Shown here one piece after another: positions 8,217 through 16,600 of a stretch of DNA of 33,130 nucleotides. Position numbers and translations under genes: made by a program. The stretch's first letter is position 1. The number at the start of each line of letters is the position of its first letter. The notes under the pieces are model-generated. The model was not told where the DNA came from, made no database searches, and saw nothing but the letters and a program-made list of their open reading frames with translations. The stretch comes from Spyradomonas excrementavium (GTDB lineage: Bacteria; Cyanobacteriota; Vampirovibrionia; Gastranaerophilales; Gastranaerophilaceae): positions 1 to 33,130 of the forward strand of contig DVOA01000111.1 in NCBI GenBank assembly GCA_018714005.1. Direction: 5' to 3'.

Positions 8217-9440
8217 GTAGCGCAGCGCGTCGATTGGGTTTAATAAAGACGCTTTGTACGCCGGATAATAGCCGAAAACAACCCCGATTAAGCCGGAAAA
8301 CCCGAACGAAAGCAGAATCGAAAAGGAAGAAATCGCAATCCGCATATCAGAGAAAACCTGAATACCATAAGCGCCCAGAACTCCGATAAGAACCCCCAGA
8401 ACACCGCCCGCAAAAGATAAAAGCAGCGATTCTATCAAAAATTGGATTCTGATATCGCTCGCTTTGGCGCCGATTGCCATACGAATACCGATTTCTTTTG
8501 TTCTTTCGGTCACAGAAACGAGCATTATGTTCATAATCCCGATTCCGCCGACCAAAAGCGAAACTCCTGCAATCGACCCCAGCAAAATTGCCATTGTTCT
8601 GGTCGCCTCTTTGGTTGATTCCATCATCTGGGTAAGGTTTCGGACGGTAAAATCATCGTCCTTGTTCTTCCCGATGTGATGGCGTACGCGCAAAAGCTCG
8701 GTAATTTGCTCCTGAGCCAAATCAAGCTCCTCAGTGCTGTTTGCTTTCACGTTAATAAGCTTCACCATCCCCGGAAAATCTGTTCCGAAAAGTTTTTTTT
8801 GGGCAGTTGTAATCGGTACGAAAATAATATCATCCTGATCCTGCCCCATGCCGTTTTGCCCTTTGGTTTCAAGCACTCCGACGATTTTGAACGGAACATT
8901 TCCTATTCTGATTGTCTTATTCATAGGGTCAACATCGCCGAAAAGGTTTATTGCGACAGTGTTTCCGATAATTGCGACTTTTGTGATGTTTTTGTTGTCA
9001 TCCTCGGTAAAATTCCGCCCGTCTTTTATTGCCCAGTCACGAATTTTAAAATATGAAGCAGTAGTGCCCGCAGCGCTGGTCGCCCAGTTCTGATTTCCGT
9101 AAGTAACCTGCTTTGCCTCGCCCATATAAGGCGCAACATAAGCAACAGCAGAACAATTGTCCTCAATTGCATAAGAATCCTTGAGCGTTAGCGTAGGCTG
9201 GGTGCCGCTTCCGCCTCTTACGCCGCCGGCGTTTGAAGAACCGGAGCGGATCATCAGCAAATTGCTGCCCATCGACGCCATATCGTCAGAAATCCTTTTG
9301 CTGGCGCCGTTTCCGACCGCAAGCATGATAATTACCGCACTTACGCCGATAATTATGCCAAGACTGGTGAGAATTGAGCGCATTTTGTTGATTTTGAGCG
9401 AGCGAAGCGCTATTTTGAACGTCGAAATAAAATCAATCAC
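8211..9440 (-). CDS. MacB/FtsX-type ABC transporter permease
   Basis: Inner-membrane permease half of a MacB-type exporter. 409 residues. A transmembrane helix near the N-terminus (SLGIIIGVSAVIIMLAVGNG, about 27-46) is followed by a large periplasmic MacB core domain (about 50-275) and three C-terminal helices carrying the FtsX signature (ERTKEIGIRMAIGA, about 315). It starts with GTG and overlaps the ATPase stop by four bases (GTGA), with GAGGTG just upstream, so it is tightly coupled to it. In E. coli MacB the two parts are fused; here they are separate polypeptides. Mechanotransmission of periplasmic substrates to MacA-TolC is the expected role; the substrate is unknown. Confidence 0.93.
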   Translation of the reverse strand: MIDFISTFKIALRSLKINKMRSILTSLGIIIGVSAVIIMLAVGNGASKRISDDMASMGSNLLMIRSGSSNAGGVRGGSGTQPTLTLKDSYAIEDNCSAVAYVAPYMGEAKQVTYGNQNWATSAAGTTASYFKIRDWAIKDGRNFTEDDNKNITKVAIIGNTVAINLFGDVDPMNKTIRIGNVPFKIVGVLETKGQNGMGQDQDDIIFVPITTAQKKLFGTDFPGMVKLINVKANSTEELDLAQEQITELLRVRHHIGKNKDDDFTVRNLTQMMESTKEATRTMAILLGSIAGVSLLVGGIGIMNIMLVSVTERTKEIGIRMAIGAKASDIRIQFLIESLLLSFAGGVLGVLIGVLGAYGIQVFSDMRIAISSFSILLSFGFSGLIGVVFGYYPAYKASLLNPIDALRYE

Positions 9441-10123
9441 CGCGTCACCTCGTCAGATACAATATTTCCGTCCTTAAAACGCACTGTCCGCTTGCAATAT
9501 TCGGCAATATCAGGCTCGTGGGTAACAAGAACGATTGTTTTTTTGTATTTATCATTCAATTCACAGAAAAAATCCATAACCTCGTAACTGGTTCTGGAAT
9601 CAAGGTTTCCGGTAGGCTCATCCGCAAGAATAACAGGCGCATCATTCACAATTGCGCGCGCAATGGCAACTCTCTGCTGCTGCCCGCCTGAAAGCTGGTT
9701 CGGGAGGTGTTCTTCACGCCCCTGAAGCCCTACAATTTTTAGCGCATGCATTGCACGCTCTATCCTCTCTACCGGGTCAATTCCCTTGTAAATCATTGGC
9801 AATTCGACATTTTCAAGCGCACTCGTTCTTGAAATCAAATTAAAACCCTGAAAAACAAACCCGAGTTTCAGATTTCTTATTTCGGCGAGCTTGTCTGAAT
9901 CGAGGTTTATTACGTCAATCCCGTCCAGAAGATAAGAACCCGAAGTCGGTTTGTCAAGACAGCCGAGCATGTTCATAAAAGTAGATTTTCCCGAGCCGGA
10001 AGTGCCCATTATAGCAACAAATTCGCCATCTTCCACGCTCAAAGATACATCATTCAGCGCGTTGAACGACGAATCTCCGGTAGAATAGGTTTTTATTGCG
10101 TTTTTTACTTCAATAAGGCTCAT
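9437..10123 (-). CDS. macB: MacB/LolD-type ABC transporter ATPase
   Basis: Cytosolic nucleotide-binding subunit that powers the adjacent permease. 228 residues with Walker A GTSGSGKST (40-48), Q-loop FVFQGFNL (Q92), signature LSGGQQQRVAIARA (144-157), Walker B VILADEPTGNLD (164-175) and H-loop VTHEP (H202). The spacing and ADEPTGNLDS sequence are typical of the MacB/LolD/FtsE subgroup. A ribosome-binding site AGGTG lies before the ATG at 10123. The gene follows macA by 11 bases and overlaps the permease by four. Neighbours favour the MacAB efflux assignment over LolCDE. Confidence 0.94.
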   Translation of the reverse strand: MSLIEVKNAIKTYSTGDSSFNALNDVSLSVEDGEFVAIMGTSGSGKSTFMNMLGCLDKPTSGSYLLDGIDVINLDSDKLAEIRNLKLGFVFQGFNLISRTSALENVELPMIYKGIDPVERIERAMHALKIVGLQGREEHLPNQLSGGQQQRVAIARAIVNDAPVILADEPTGNLDSRTSYEVMDFFCELNDKYKKTIVLVTHEPDIAEYCKRTVRFKDGNIVSDEVTR

Positions 10124-10134
10124 TTTTTCACCTC

Positions 10135-11295
10135 TTACAAGAATCTCGGCGCTCTTGGCTGATTATTGTTTTTTCCGGCCTCCTGACCTTTTATTCCAAC
10201 GATTACAGCGTCATTTTCATGGATTTTGTCAGAAATAATTTCCGTGTGTGTGTCATCTGCGGCACCTGCTTTGATTGAAATTCTTTGCGGTTTTTTGTCT
10301 TTCATCACCCAGACGCCCTGTTCCTTGTATTTGGGGCCGCTTCCGTCTGTGTTGGGCGTAAATTTCAATGCTGCGTTCGGCACGCTCAAAACATCAGCCT
10401 TTTTGCTGGTAATTATCGAAACATTTGCGGTCATGCCCGGAATCAGCTTCATATCTTCGTTGTTTACCTGAATAATAACCGTATAAGTAACAACATTCTG
10501 CACTGTTGTCGGCGAAATTCTTACCTGAAGAACTTTTCCCTCAAAAACACTGTCCTGATAACCGTCAAGAGTGTAGGTAACCTCCTGTCCCTCTTTGACT
10601 TTGCCGATATCAGCCTCCGAAACATTGGCTTCTATCTGCATTTGGGTCAAATCCTGTGCAACCGAGAAAAGTTCAGGCGTCTGGAAGCTCGCAGCATCTG
10701 TCTGGCCGACATCAACACCCCTCGAAACAACCACACCGTCAACAGGAGAAACAATCCGTGTGTAGCGGAGGTTTGCAGCAGCGGTGTTGTAGGCAGCCGA
10801 GGCCTGTGAAATCTGGGCACGTGCCGCAGAAATCTGCGCAAGGTCGGATTTGTAGGTTGATTCGGCCAAATCAAGCTCACTTTTTGCAATAAAGTTGCGT
10901 TTATACAGATTTCTGTACCTGTTCAGCGTTTTTTTGTCGTTTTCAGCGACCGCCTGAATCTTTGCAAGGTTTGCGCGGGCATTTGCGATGTTAGCCTGCG
11001 ATTGTTCTACCTGCGCAGTAAAAAGCGAAGTGTCAATCTGCGCCAGAAGCTGGCCTTTTTTCACTTTGGAGTTGTAATCAACGTAAATTTCCTTAATCAT
11101 GCCCGAAACCTGCGAACCAATGCTGACCGTTTGCACCGGCTGAACCGTTCCTGACGCCTCAACGACCTGCGTTATGGTATGTTTTTCAACGGGCGAGGTC
11201 AGATAATCAGGTTTTTTGTTGTTTTTCAAAAATCCGGCGCTAACCAGCAGCACAGCCATCAAAACGCTTACAGCTATTATAATTTTTTTGTTCAT
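10135..11295 (-). CDS. macA: MacA-type periplasmic adaptor (membrane fusion protein)
   Basis: Adaptor that joins the inner-membrane ABC transporter to the TolC channel. 386 residues. One N-terminal membrane anchor (about 4-22) is followed by a split lipoyl/barrel-sandwich region (VEASGTVQPV... VKKGQLLAQID and SPVDGVVVSRGVDVG), a helical hairpin rich in Ala/Gln (about 90-175) and a beta-barrel plus membrane-proximal part (IPGMTANVSI, about 290). Length and domain order match MacA/HlyD-family adaptors. The start ATG overlaps the tolC-like stop by one base (TAATG). Confidence 0.94.
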   Translation of the reverse strand: MNKKIIIAVSVLMAVLLVSAGFLKNNKKPDYLTSPVEKHTITQVVEASGTVQPVQTVSIGSQVSGMIKEIYVDYNSKVKKGQLLAQIDTSLFTAQVEQSQANIANARANLAKIQAVAENDKKTLNRYRNLYKRNFIAKSELDLAESTYKSDLAQISAARAQISQASAAYNTAAANLRYTRIVSPVDGVVVSRGVDVGQTDAASFQTPELFSVAQDLTQMQIEANVSEADIGKVKEGQEVTYTLDGYQDSVFEGKVLQVRISPTTVQNVVTYTVIIQVNNEDMKLIPGMTANVSIITSKKADVLSVPNAALKFTPNTDGSGPKYKEQGVWVMKDKKPQRISIKAGAADDTHTEIISDKIHENDAVIVGIKGQEAGKNNNQPRAPRFL

Positions 11296-12728
11296 TATGA
11301 TTCTCCCATTGCTTTTTCAAGCGCTGCACGGGCCACGTTATAGTCATAAATAGCCTTTACGTATGCCTGTTGTGCATTGTTATAGTTTACTTTTGCATCC
11401 TGAAGCTCAATATAGTTTCCGACGCCCACTTCGTAGCGGCCGTCCGCAAGCTCGTAGTTTTCAAGCGTCTGGCGGACTTTCACAGCAAGCAGCGGAAGCC
11501 TTTCTTCTATTTGTTTCATATCAATATACGCGGATTGCACCTCAAAATAGATGTTCTGCTTGATTAAATTCACATTTTCCCTTGCAATCTCAAGCTGTGC
11601 CTTTGCTTCGTCGATTTTGCATTTTGTGTTCATTATGTTTATGTTGCTTGTTTCAAGTGTTGCCGATAAATTGAAGCTGTTTGTGGTGTTTCCGTCCATA
11701 CTGCGGTAGCCGTATCCGGCTCTGCCGCTCAGTGAGGGAAAATATTCACGTTTTGTGTATTTTAACGACTCTTCCATTGCTTTAAACGTAGATTCATAGG
11801 ATTTCAGGTCGGGGCGCTTTTCATTTGCGGTTTTCACCGTGTCATCAAAGCTCATGTCAAAGGGTTTGAACACATAATCTTTCAAAATGTTGCTTTTTTC
11901 TACCGAAGAGGTAAAAACAGCGTTTTTAGGCTGCTTCGGTGTCTGGCTCAAGTCCTTTGTTTCAGCAATATTAACAAGGTTTACGTCCGTATAAACGTTA
12001 TTTTTAAAATTGAAGCTTTCAGTATTTTTTATTGAATAAGCAGGCGCATAAGCCGTGTACATGGAGTTGTTCAGCTTAACGAGCGCGGTCTGGTAAGCTT
12101 TTTCGGCCGTTACAAGCTCGATTTTTGCATCAGAAAGGTTCACTTCCGCATTCACAAGGTCAATTTTTGAACGAATTCCTTCTTCAAAAAAGGCTTTTAT
12201 CTGGTTGTAGGTTCGCTCATTCATAGCAACATTTGCACGCGCAACCTGCCTGTTCGCCTGCGCCGCAAGAACGCCGTAATAAGCGGTTTTTACATTATAA
12301 ACCGTTGAAATCCGCATATTTTCGAGGTCAAAATCAGATGCAATTTTGTAGAATTTTTGCATGTTAATTTTTGCACCGGTTTTCCCGAAATTGTAGAACA
12401 TCATGTTCAAAGATGCGCTCATTGAATAATAATCCATGTTATTTGAAAGGGTGCGGTTTCCGGAGGTGTTGCCGTTCTGGTTGTAGTACCCTCCGCCGGC
12501 GCCTATTGTCGGAAAATAGTCGGATTTAGCCTGTCCTATGCGGCTTTTGTAAATTTTCTGGTTATTTTTGGAAATATTTATTTCAGGACTGTTTTTCAGT
12601 GCGATTTCAATGCAATCTTCAAGGCTCAGCATTGCGCCCTCTTTGATTTCGACAACAGCCATGGCAAAATTTTGTGTAAAAATGCACAAAACCGCAAAAA
12701 TTATTAATGCTGTCAGTCTAAGCCTCAT
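11295..12728 (-). CDS. TolC-family outer-membrane efflux protein
   Basis: Outer-membrane channel of the tripartite pump. 477 residues with a cleavable signal peptide (hydrophobic 5-20, ending NFAMA). Two related halves are typical of TolC/OEP, each with long helical segments: LSLEDCIEIALKNSPEI at about 34 and VKTANEKRPDLKSYESTFKA in the second half. The C-terminal YNVARAALEKAMG is also family-typical. It is the first gene of the tolC-macA-ATPase-permease operon, with one-base, 11-base and four-base junctions downstream. A GGGAGG ribosome-binding site lies very close to the ATG. Having the channel encoded in the operon suggests a dedicated pump. Confidence 0.93.
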   Translation of the reverse strand: MRLRLTALIIFAVLCIFTQNFAMAVVEIKEGAMLSLEDCIEIALKNSPEINISKNNQKIYKSRIGQAKSDYFPTIGAGGGYYNQNGNTSGNRTLSNNMDYYSMSASLNMMFYNFGKTGAKINMQKFYKIASDFDLENMRISTVYNVKTAYYGVLAAQANRQVARANVAMNERTYNQIKAFFEEGIRSKIDLVNAEVNLSDAKIELVTAEKAYQTALVKLNNSMYTAYAPAYSIKNTESFNFKNNVYTDVNLVNIAETKDLSQTPKQPKNAVFTSSVEKSNILKDYVFKPFDMSFDDTVKTANEKRPDLKSYESTFKAMEESLKYTKREYFPSLSGRAGYGYRSMDGNTTNSFNLSATLETSNINIMNTKCKIDEAKAQLEIARENVNLIKQNIYFEVQSAYIDMKQIEERLPLLAVKVRQTLENYELADGRYEVGVGNYIELQDAKVNYNNAQQAYVKAIYDYNVARAALEKAMGES

Positions 12729-12759
12729 ATTCCTCCCGCGGAATGCCCGCTCCGGAACA

Positions 12760-12765
12760 ATTATA
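12760..12765 (-). promoter_or_regulatory. Likely -10 element of the efflux operon
   Basis: TATAAT on the minus strand, 31 bases upstream of the ATG at 12728. At 17-bp spacing the -35 would be ATGCAA, a weak match. The short leader then holds the GGGAGG site. The remaining 12770-12900 is AT-rich intergenic DNA shared with the divergent TPR gene. Confidence 0.45.
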
Positions 12766-12914
12766 GTTCACCGCCTGCCTCCTTGCATAATCTTTCGGGA
12801 GGATTTTTTTCAAAAAAATAATGCTCATATCATACATAACGAATAATTTTAAAAAATGTTCATTTAATAAAACAATTGCCCGATTAACTATTTTATAATT
12901 ATCTTGTATGATTA

Positions 12915-12943
12915 TTGTTGATTTTGCACTATAATTGTAATAT
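12915..12943 (+). promoter_or_regulatory. Possible promoter of the TPR-dus operon
   Basis: TTGTTG (12915-12920), 17-base spacer, TAATAT (12938-12943); an overlapping perfect TATAAT lies at 12930-12935. Either places the transcription start a short distance before the GGAGAG site and the ATG at 12973. Confidence 0.4.
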
Positions 12944-12972
12944 CGAAAAATCAGCATTCGGAGAGTTGAGCT

Positions 12973-15120
12973 ATGAAAAAAATTATATTGTTATTGGCAT
13001 TAATGATGATATTCCCGCCTGCGTGCACATTTGCGCAGGATTATGATGACCCCTACTCAAGACCCGCCTCCGGCGCTTACGAAACAGGCGTTCAGCTTTT
13101 GAAAACCCAGCAGTTTTCCAAAGCAATTATAGAATTCAAAAAAGCTCTGCGCGAAAACCCGAATGATGAATCCTCAAAAATCCAGATTACAAACGCCTAT
13201 CTGGCACGCGCGGCTTATTACAACAACCGGATGATGGACTACAAAAATGCAGCAAACGACCTGCGCTCAGCGCTGTTTTACCTTAAATATTACAGCGTAA
13301 GCCCTGTAGATGCCCAAACTCTCGACAATATCACAATAACAGAGAACAATTTGAGAAATGTCCTGAGTGCAATAAACGCCGATATGACGCCAAAAGGCAG
13401 ATACAATGCCGGAAAATCGCTCCGTGCACAGGGGGAATTTGCGGCAGCGGTGACAGAATTTCAGGCTACACAATCCGACGCAAAATGCAGAAAAGACGCT
13501 CTGGTTGCGCTGGGCGAAATTTATTATATTCTGAATTTGAACGAGCAGGCCGCAACTTACCTTGAAAGAGCGCTCTACGATGACCCGAAAGACGCCAATA
13601 CCCACCTGAAACTCGCAAGAGTTTATGAAAGAATGGGTTCAGCGGACAAAGCAGCCAAAGAATACACTCTGGCGCTCACAAAATCCTCTGAAAATCAGGA
13701 GATTTTGCTTGCTCTGGAAAATATATGGAAGCAAAAAGCCGCAGCAACGCCGGATGATGCCGATGTTCATGCAAATCTCGGCGCAATCTATCAAAAACGC
13801 GGCAATCTGGACAGTGCACTTGCCGAATACCAGCTTGCTGAAAAGCTTAACCCCTCAAGTGTCATGACAAGATTAAACCACAGCACTCTTTATCAGCAGA
13901 AAAAAGAATATGAAACAGCAATCGAGGGCTATGATTCGATTTTGCGCCTTTACCCGAACCACACGCTGGCATATTACTACAAAGCTCAATGCCTGCGCGC
14001 TCTCGGAATGAAAGATGCAGCTGTTCAGAACTACAAACTGGCACTAAACCTTGAACCCGAAAATCAGGGAATCAAAGACGAGCTGTTTGATATGGTAAAA
14101 AGCGACATGACGCCCGAAGAAATGCTTGCTTATCTTGCCAACGAGCTGAAAAACAGCCCGAATAACCCTGAAACGGTTTACGAATACGCTTACCAGCTCC
14201 ACAAAAACAAAAAATTCGACGAAGCAATAACATATTACAATCAGGTTATTCAACTTGACCCGAAGAACTCGGACGCATACCTGAATATTGCAGCTGCATA
14301 CAAGCAGAAAAGCCAGTTTGACAAAGCAAAAGAAATTCTTAATCAAGGCAAATCGTTATTCCCCGAAATTGGGGAGTTTAAAAAGCAGCTAGCGATTCTT
14401 AATGAAGAAGAAGCCTCGCTTTTATATTCAAATGCTTCTGATTTGTTCAAAAAAGGCAAATATCAAGAAGCGATTAATCTTTATTCAAAAATAACCCCGA
14501 TGACGCCCGAAGCGCTCGTCGGAATCGGCGCAAGCTATCAGGCAATGAAAAACTACAAATCTGCGGCGGAAAATTTCAAAAAATCGCTCGACATGGAGCC
14601 CAACAACGCCGATACTGCTTATTATCTGGCGCTTGCATATTCAAATACACAGGATTTGCCGCAGGCAAAAATTTATGCAAAAAAAGCCCTTGAAATCGAG
14701 CCAAATAACAAAAACGCAAAAGAACTTCTTGATTACGTAAACCAGTCCGAGCTTTCCGCGTATCTTGAGCAGGCAGACAAGCTTTACACCGAGAAAAAAT
14801 ATCCGGAAGCGCTCGTTATGCTGGGAAAAGTTCTTGCCATGGACCCGAAAAACGCCAGTGCGCACTATTCCTGCGGACTTATTAACGATGAGCTGAAAAA
14901 ATACTGGCCCGCAATCGAAAGCTACAAAAAGGCGGTACAAAATGACCCGTCGCTTGCGATTGCATACTATTCTATCGCGGTTGACTACGATACGCTGCAA
15001 AGATACCAGCAGGCAGTGGCAAACTACAAGCTTTTTGTTGCCAATGAAAAAGCCGACAACGAATATACACAATACGCAAAACAGCGCATACAAGAGCTGA
15101 AACAATACGACACCCCTTAA
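12973..15120 (+). CDS. Exported tetratricopeptide-repeat protein, 715 residues
   Basis: Signal peptide MKKIILLLALMMIFPP... with likely cleavage after CTFA, before QDYDDPYS, so probably periplasmic or secreted. The remainder is almost entirely TPR-like units: for instance A...Y...A...Y/L..AL...P with NPNDE, DPKDANTHLKLARVYER, NPSSVMTRL, YPNHTLAYYYKAQ, DPKNSDAYLNIAAAYK, EPNNADTAYYLALAY, DPKNASAHYSCG, each about 34 residues apart. TPR proteins scaffold protein-protein contacts; no enzymatic domain is seen. The ATG has GGAGAG upstream. It is followed after 13 bases by the dus gene, so it is probably co-transcribed, but it lies divergent from the efflux operon. Confidence 0.9.
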   Translation: MKKIILLLALMMIFPPACTFAQDYDDPYSRPASGAYETGVQLLKTQQFSKAIIEFKKALRENPNDESSKIQITNAYLARAAYYNNRMMDYKNAANDLRSALFYLKYYSVSPVDAQTLDNITITENNLRNVLSAINADMTPKGRYNAGKSLRAQGEFAAAVTEFQATQSDAKCRKDALVALGEIYYILNLNEQAATYLERALYDDPKDANTHLKLARVYERMGSADKAAKEYTLALTKSSENQEILLALENIWKQKAAATPDDADVHANLGAIYQKRGNLDSALAEYQLAEKLNPSSVMTRLNHSTLYQQKKEYETAIEGYDSILRLYPNHTLAYYYKAQCLRALGMKDAAVQNYKLALNLEPENQGIKDELFDMVKSDMTPEEMLAYLANELKNSPNNPETVYEYAYQLHKNKKFDEAITYYNQVIQLDPKNSDAYLNIAAAYKQKSQFDKAKEILNQGKSLFPEIGEFKKQLAILNEEEASLLYSNASDLFKKGKYQEAINLYSKITPMTPEALVGIGASYQAMKNYKSAAENFKKSLDMEPNNADTAYYLALAYSNTQDLPQAKIYAKKALEIEPNNKNAKELLDYVNQSELSAYLEQADKLYTEKKYPEALVMLGKVLAMDPKNASAHYSCGLINDELKKYWPAIESYKKAVQNDPSLAIAYYSIAVDYDTLQRYQQAVANYKLFVANEKADNEYTQYAKQRIQELKQYDTP

Positions 15121-15133
15121 TGAGGCGCAAAAG

Positions 15134-16108
15134 TTGGAAAATGAAACGATTAAAATAGGAAATGTCGAAGTTAAAAGCCGCGTAATGCTTGCTCCGATGG
15201 CGGGGATTACGGATGTTGTTTTAAGAGGGCTAGTCAGAAAGTTTTCAAAAACCTGCCTTTTGACCACGGAAATGATTAGCTCTGAGGCACTTATGCAGAA
15301 AAAAGGAGGAGAAATCCTTGAACGCTGCGACGACGAAACGCCTCTTGCCTATCAAATTTCGGGTCACAAGCCGTTTATGATGGCAAAAGCGGCAAAAATG
15401 CTTGAAGAACGCGCAGATATTATTGATATAAACATGGGCTGCCCTGTAAACAAGGTTGTGAAAGGCGGTGACGGTTCTGCGTTGATGAAAACGCCCGAAC
15501 TCGCTTCTGACATTGTAAAAGCGGTAAAAGACGCCGTAGATTTGCCGGTTACAGTCAAATTCCGCCTCGGATATACTGCAGAAACGAAGAATTTCAGGGA
15601 ATTTGCCTTAAAAATGCAGGAAGCCGGCGCCGACGCAATGACTATCCACTGCCGCACCCGTTCCCAGATGTATTCCGGAAAAGCTGACTGGAGCGAGATT
15701 GCAGGGATAAAAGAATTTATAAAAGTGCCTGTTTTTGCCAACGGTGATGTGATTGATGTTGATTCTGCGATAAAATGCCTTGAAGAATCAAAAGCCGACG
15801 GGGTTGCGGCGGCAAGAGGCGTTCTGGGCAACCCTGCGCTCTTAGGTGAAATTGAAAACTATTTAAAAACGGGCGAAAAGCCGGAAAAACTCAGTTTCAA
15901 AGAAAAAATCCGGCTTATGAAGACCCATCTTGATGAAGAAATCAGGCTCAGGGGGGAAAATTGCGCAATCCAGTTCACGCGCAAGTTTTATCCGTACTAC
16001 ATCAGAGGGATAAAAGGCGCGTCGCAGTTCAGATACGCACTTGTAACCGAAAATTCTTACGAAAAAATCCTCAAAATCATTGACGAAATCGAGGCGCAGT
16101 GCGATTAA
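15134..16108 (+). CDS. dus: tRNA-dihydrouridine synthase (DusB-like)
   Basis: FMN- and NADPH-dependent reduction of uridine to dihydrouridine in tRNA. 324 residues. Flavin-binding LAPMAGITD (19-27) at the N-terminus, catalytic Cys103 in INMGCPVNKVVKGGDGSALM-type context, VKFRLGY, IHCRTR and FANGDV motifs, and a VAAARGVLGNPAL phosphate-binding part. It starts at a TTG (15134) with GAGG about eight bases upstream; the nearby ATG at 15141 is out of frame. The position just behind the TPR gene and directly ahead of the GIY-YIG gene suggests one transcript. Confidence 0.94.
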   Translation: MENETIKIGNVEVKSRVMLAPMAGITDVVLRGLVRKFSKTCLLTTEMISSEALMQKKGGEILERCDDETPLAYQISGHKPFMMAKAAKMLEERADIIDINMGCPVNKVVKGGDGSALMKTPELASDIVKAVKDAVDLPVTVKFRLGYTAETKNFREFALKMQEAGADAMTIHCRTRSQMYSGKADWSEIAGIKEFIKVPVFANGDVIDVDSAIKCLEESKADGVAAARGVLGNPALLGEIENYLKTGEKPEKLSFKEKIRLMKTHLDEEIRLRGENCAIQFTRKFYPYYIRGIKGASQFRYALVTENSYEKILKIIDEIEAQCD

Positions 16109-16109
16109 T

Positions 16110-16367
16110 ATGACAAAGCCCTATTTTACCTACATTATTCTTACTGAAAAAGGCACTTATTACTGCGGTTATACGGATGATTTGGAAAAAAGGTTTGAAA
16201 AGCACAAAGCAGGGCTTGCAGCGAAATACACCCGCGCGTTTAAGCCGGTGAAATTCGTTTATACAAAGGAATTCCCCACAAAATCCGAGGCGATGAAAGA
16301 GGAATGCAGAATTAAGAAGCTTTCAAGGGCGAAGAAAGAGGAATTGATTAAATCAAGCGGGATATGA
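16110..16367 (+). CDS. GIY-YIG domain protein (UPF0213/YhbQ-like)
   Basis: 85 residues forming one stand-alone GIY-YIG fold. The signature is seen as TYIILTEKGTYYCGYTDDLEKR, i.e. YIL followed by YCGYT, with Arg, and downstream EFPTKSEAMKEECRIKK and LSRAKKEEL. Family members are small nuclease-like proteins of uncertain cellular role, some implicated in DNA repair. The ATG at 16110 begins one base after the dus stop; an in-frame upstream TTG lies inside dus and is not supported. Translationally coupled to dus. Confidence 0.88.
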   Translation: MTKPYFTYIILTEKGTYYCGYTDDLEKRFEKHKAGLAAKYTRAFKPVKFVYTKEFPTKSEAMKEECRIKKLSRAKKEELIKSSGI

Positions 16368-16405
16368 AAAAAAGGGCACGGGATTTAGAAAATACTCTTC
16401 ATGCC

Positions 16406-16565
16406 GGTGAGATGCTGAAACAAGTTCAGCATGACAGATTGTTTTTTGTCACCCTGAACCCGTTTCAGGGTCGCAAGGGCGGGGTTAATCGACTTCAACC
16501 TTGCGATTCCGAAATAAATTCGGAATGACGGCACGATTTTGTCACCCTGAACTTGTTTCATGGTC
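16406..16565. repeat. Intergenic palindrome cluster 3 (four units)
   Basis: Units at 16406-16436 (GCTGAA...TTCAGC stem), 16448-16472 (CCCTGAAC...TTTCAGGG, inverted), 16503-16530 (ATTCCGAA...TTCGGAAT) and 16541-16565 (inverted, one stem mismatch). Two forward/inverted pairs, as in the block after miaB. They lie between the convergent ends of the GIY-YIG gene and the histidine kinase gene and may act as the transcript ends. Confidence 0.85.
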
Positions 16566-16600
16566 TAACACGCTCGAAAGCCCGTTTTAAGCCTTAAACA

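Noticed and set aside
12718..12957. Minus-strand open frame of 79 codons ahead of the efflux operon
   Set aside because: Covers the promoter region and the start of the TolC-like gene in a different frame; no ribosome-binding site or recognisable domain.
12973..15120. Lipoprotein signal in the TPR protein
   Set aside because: The Cys in PPACTFA lacks a proper lipobox, so an ordinary cleavage after TFA is preferred.
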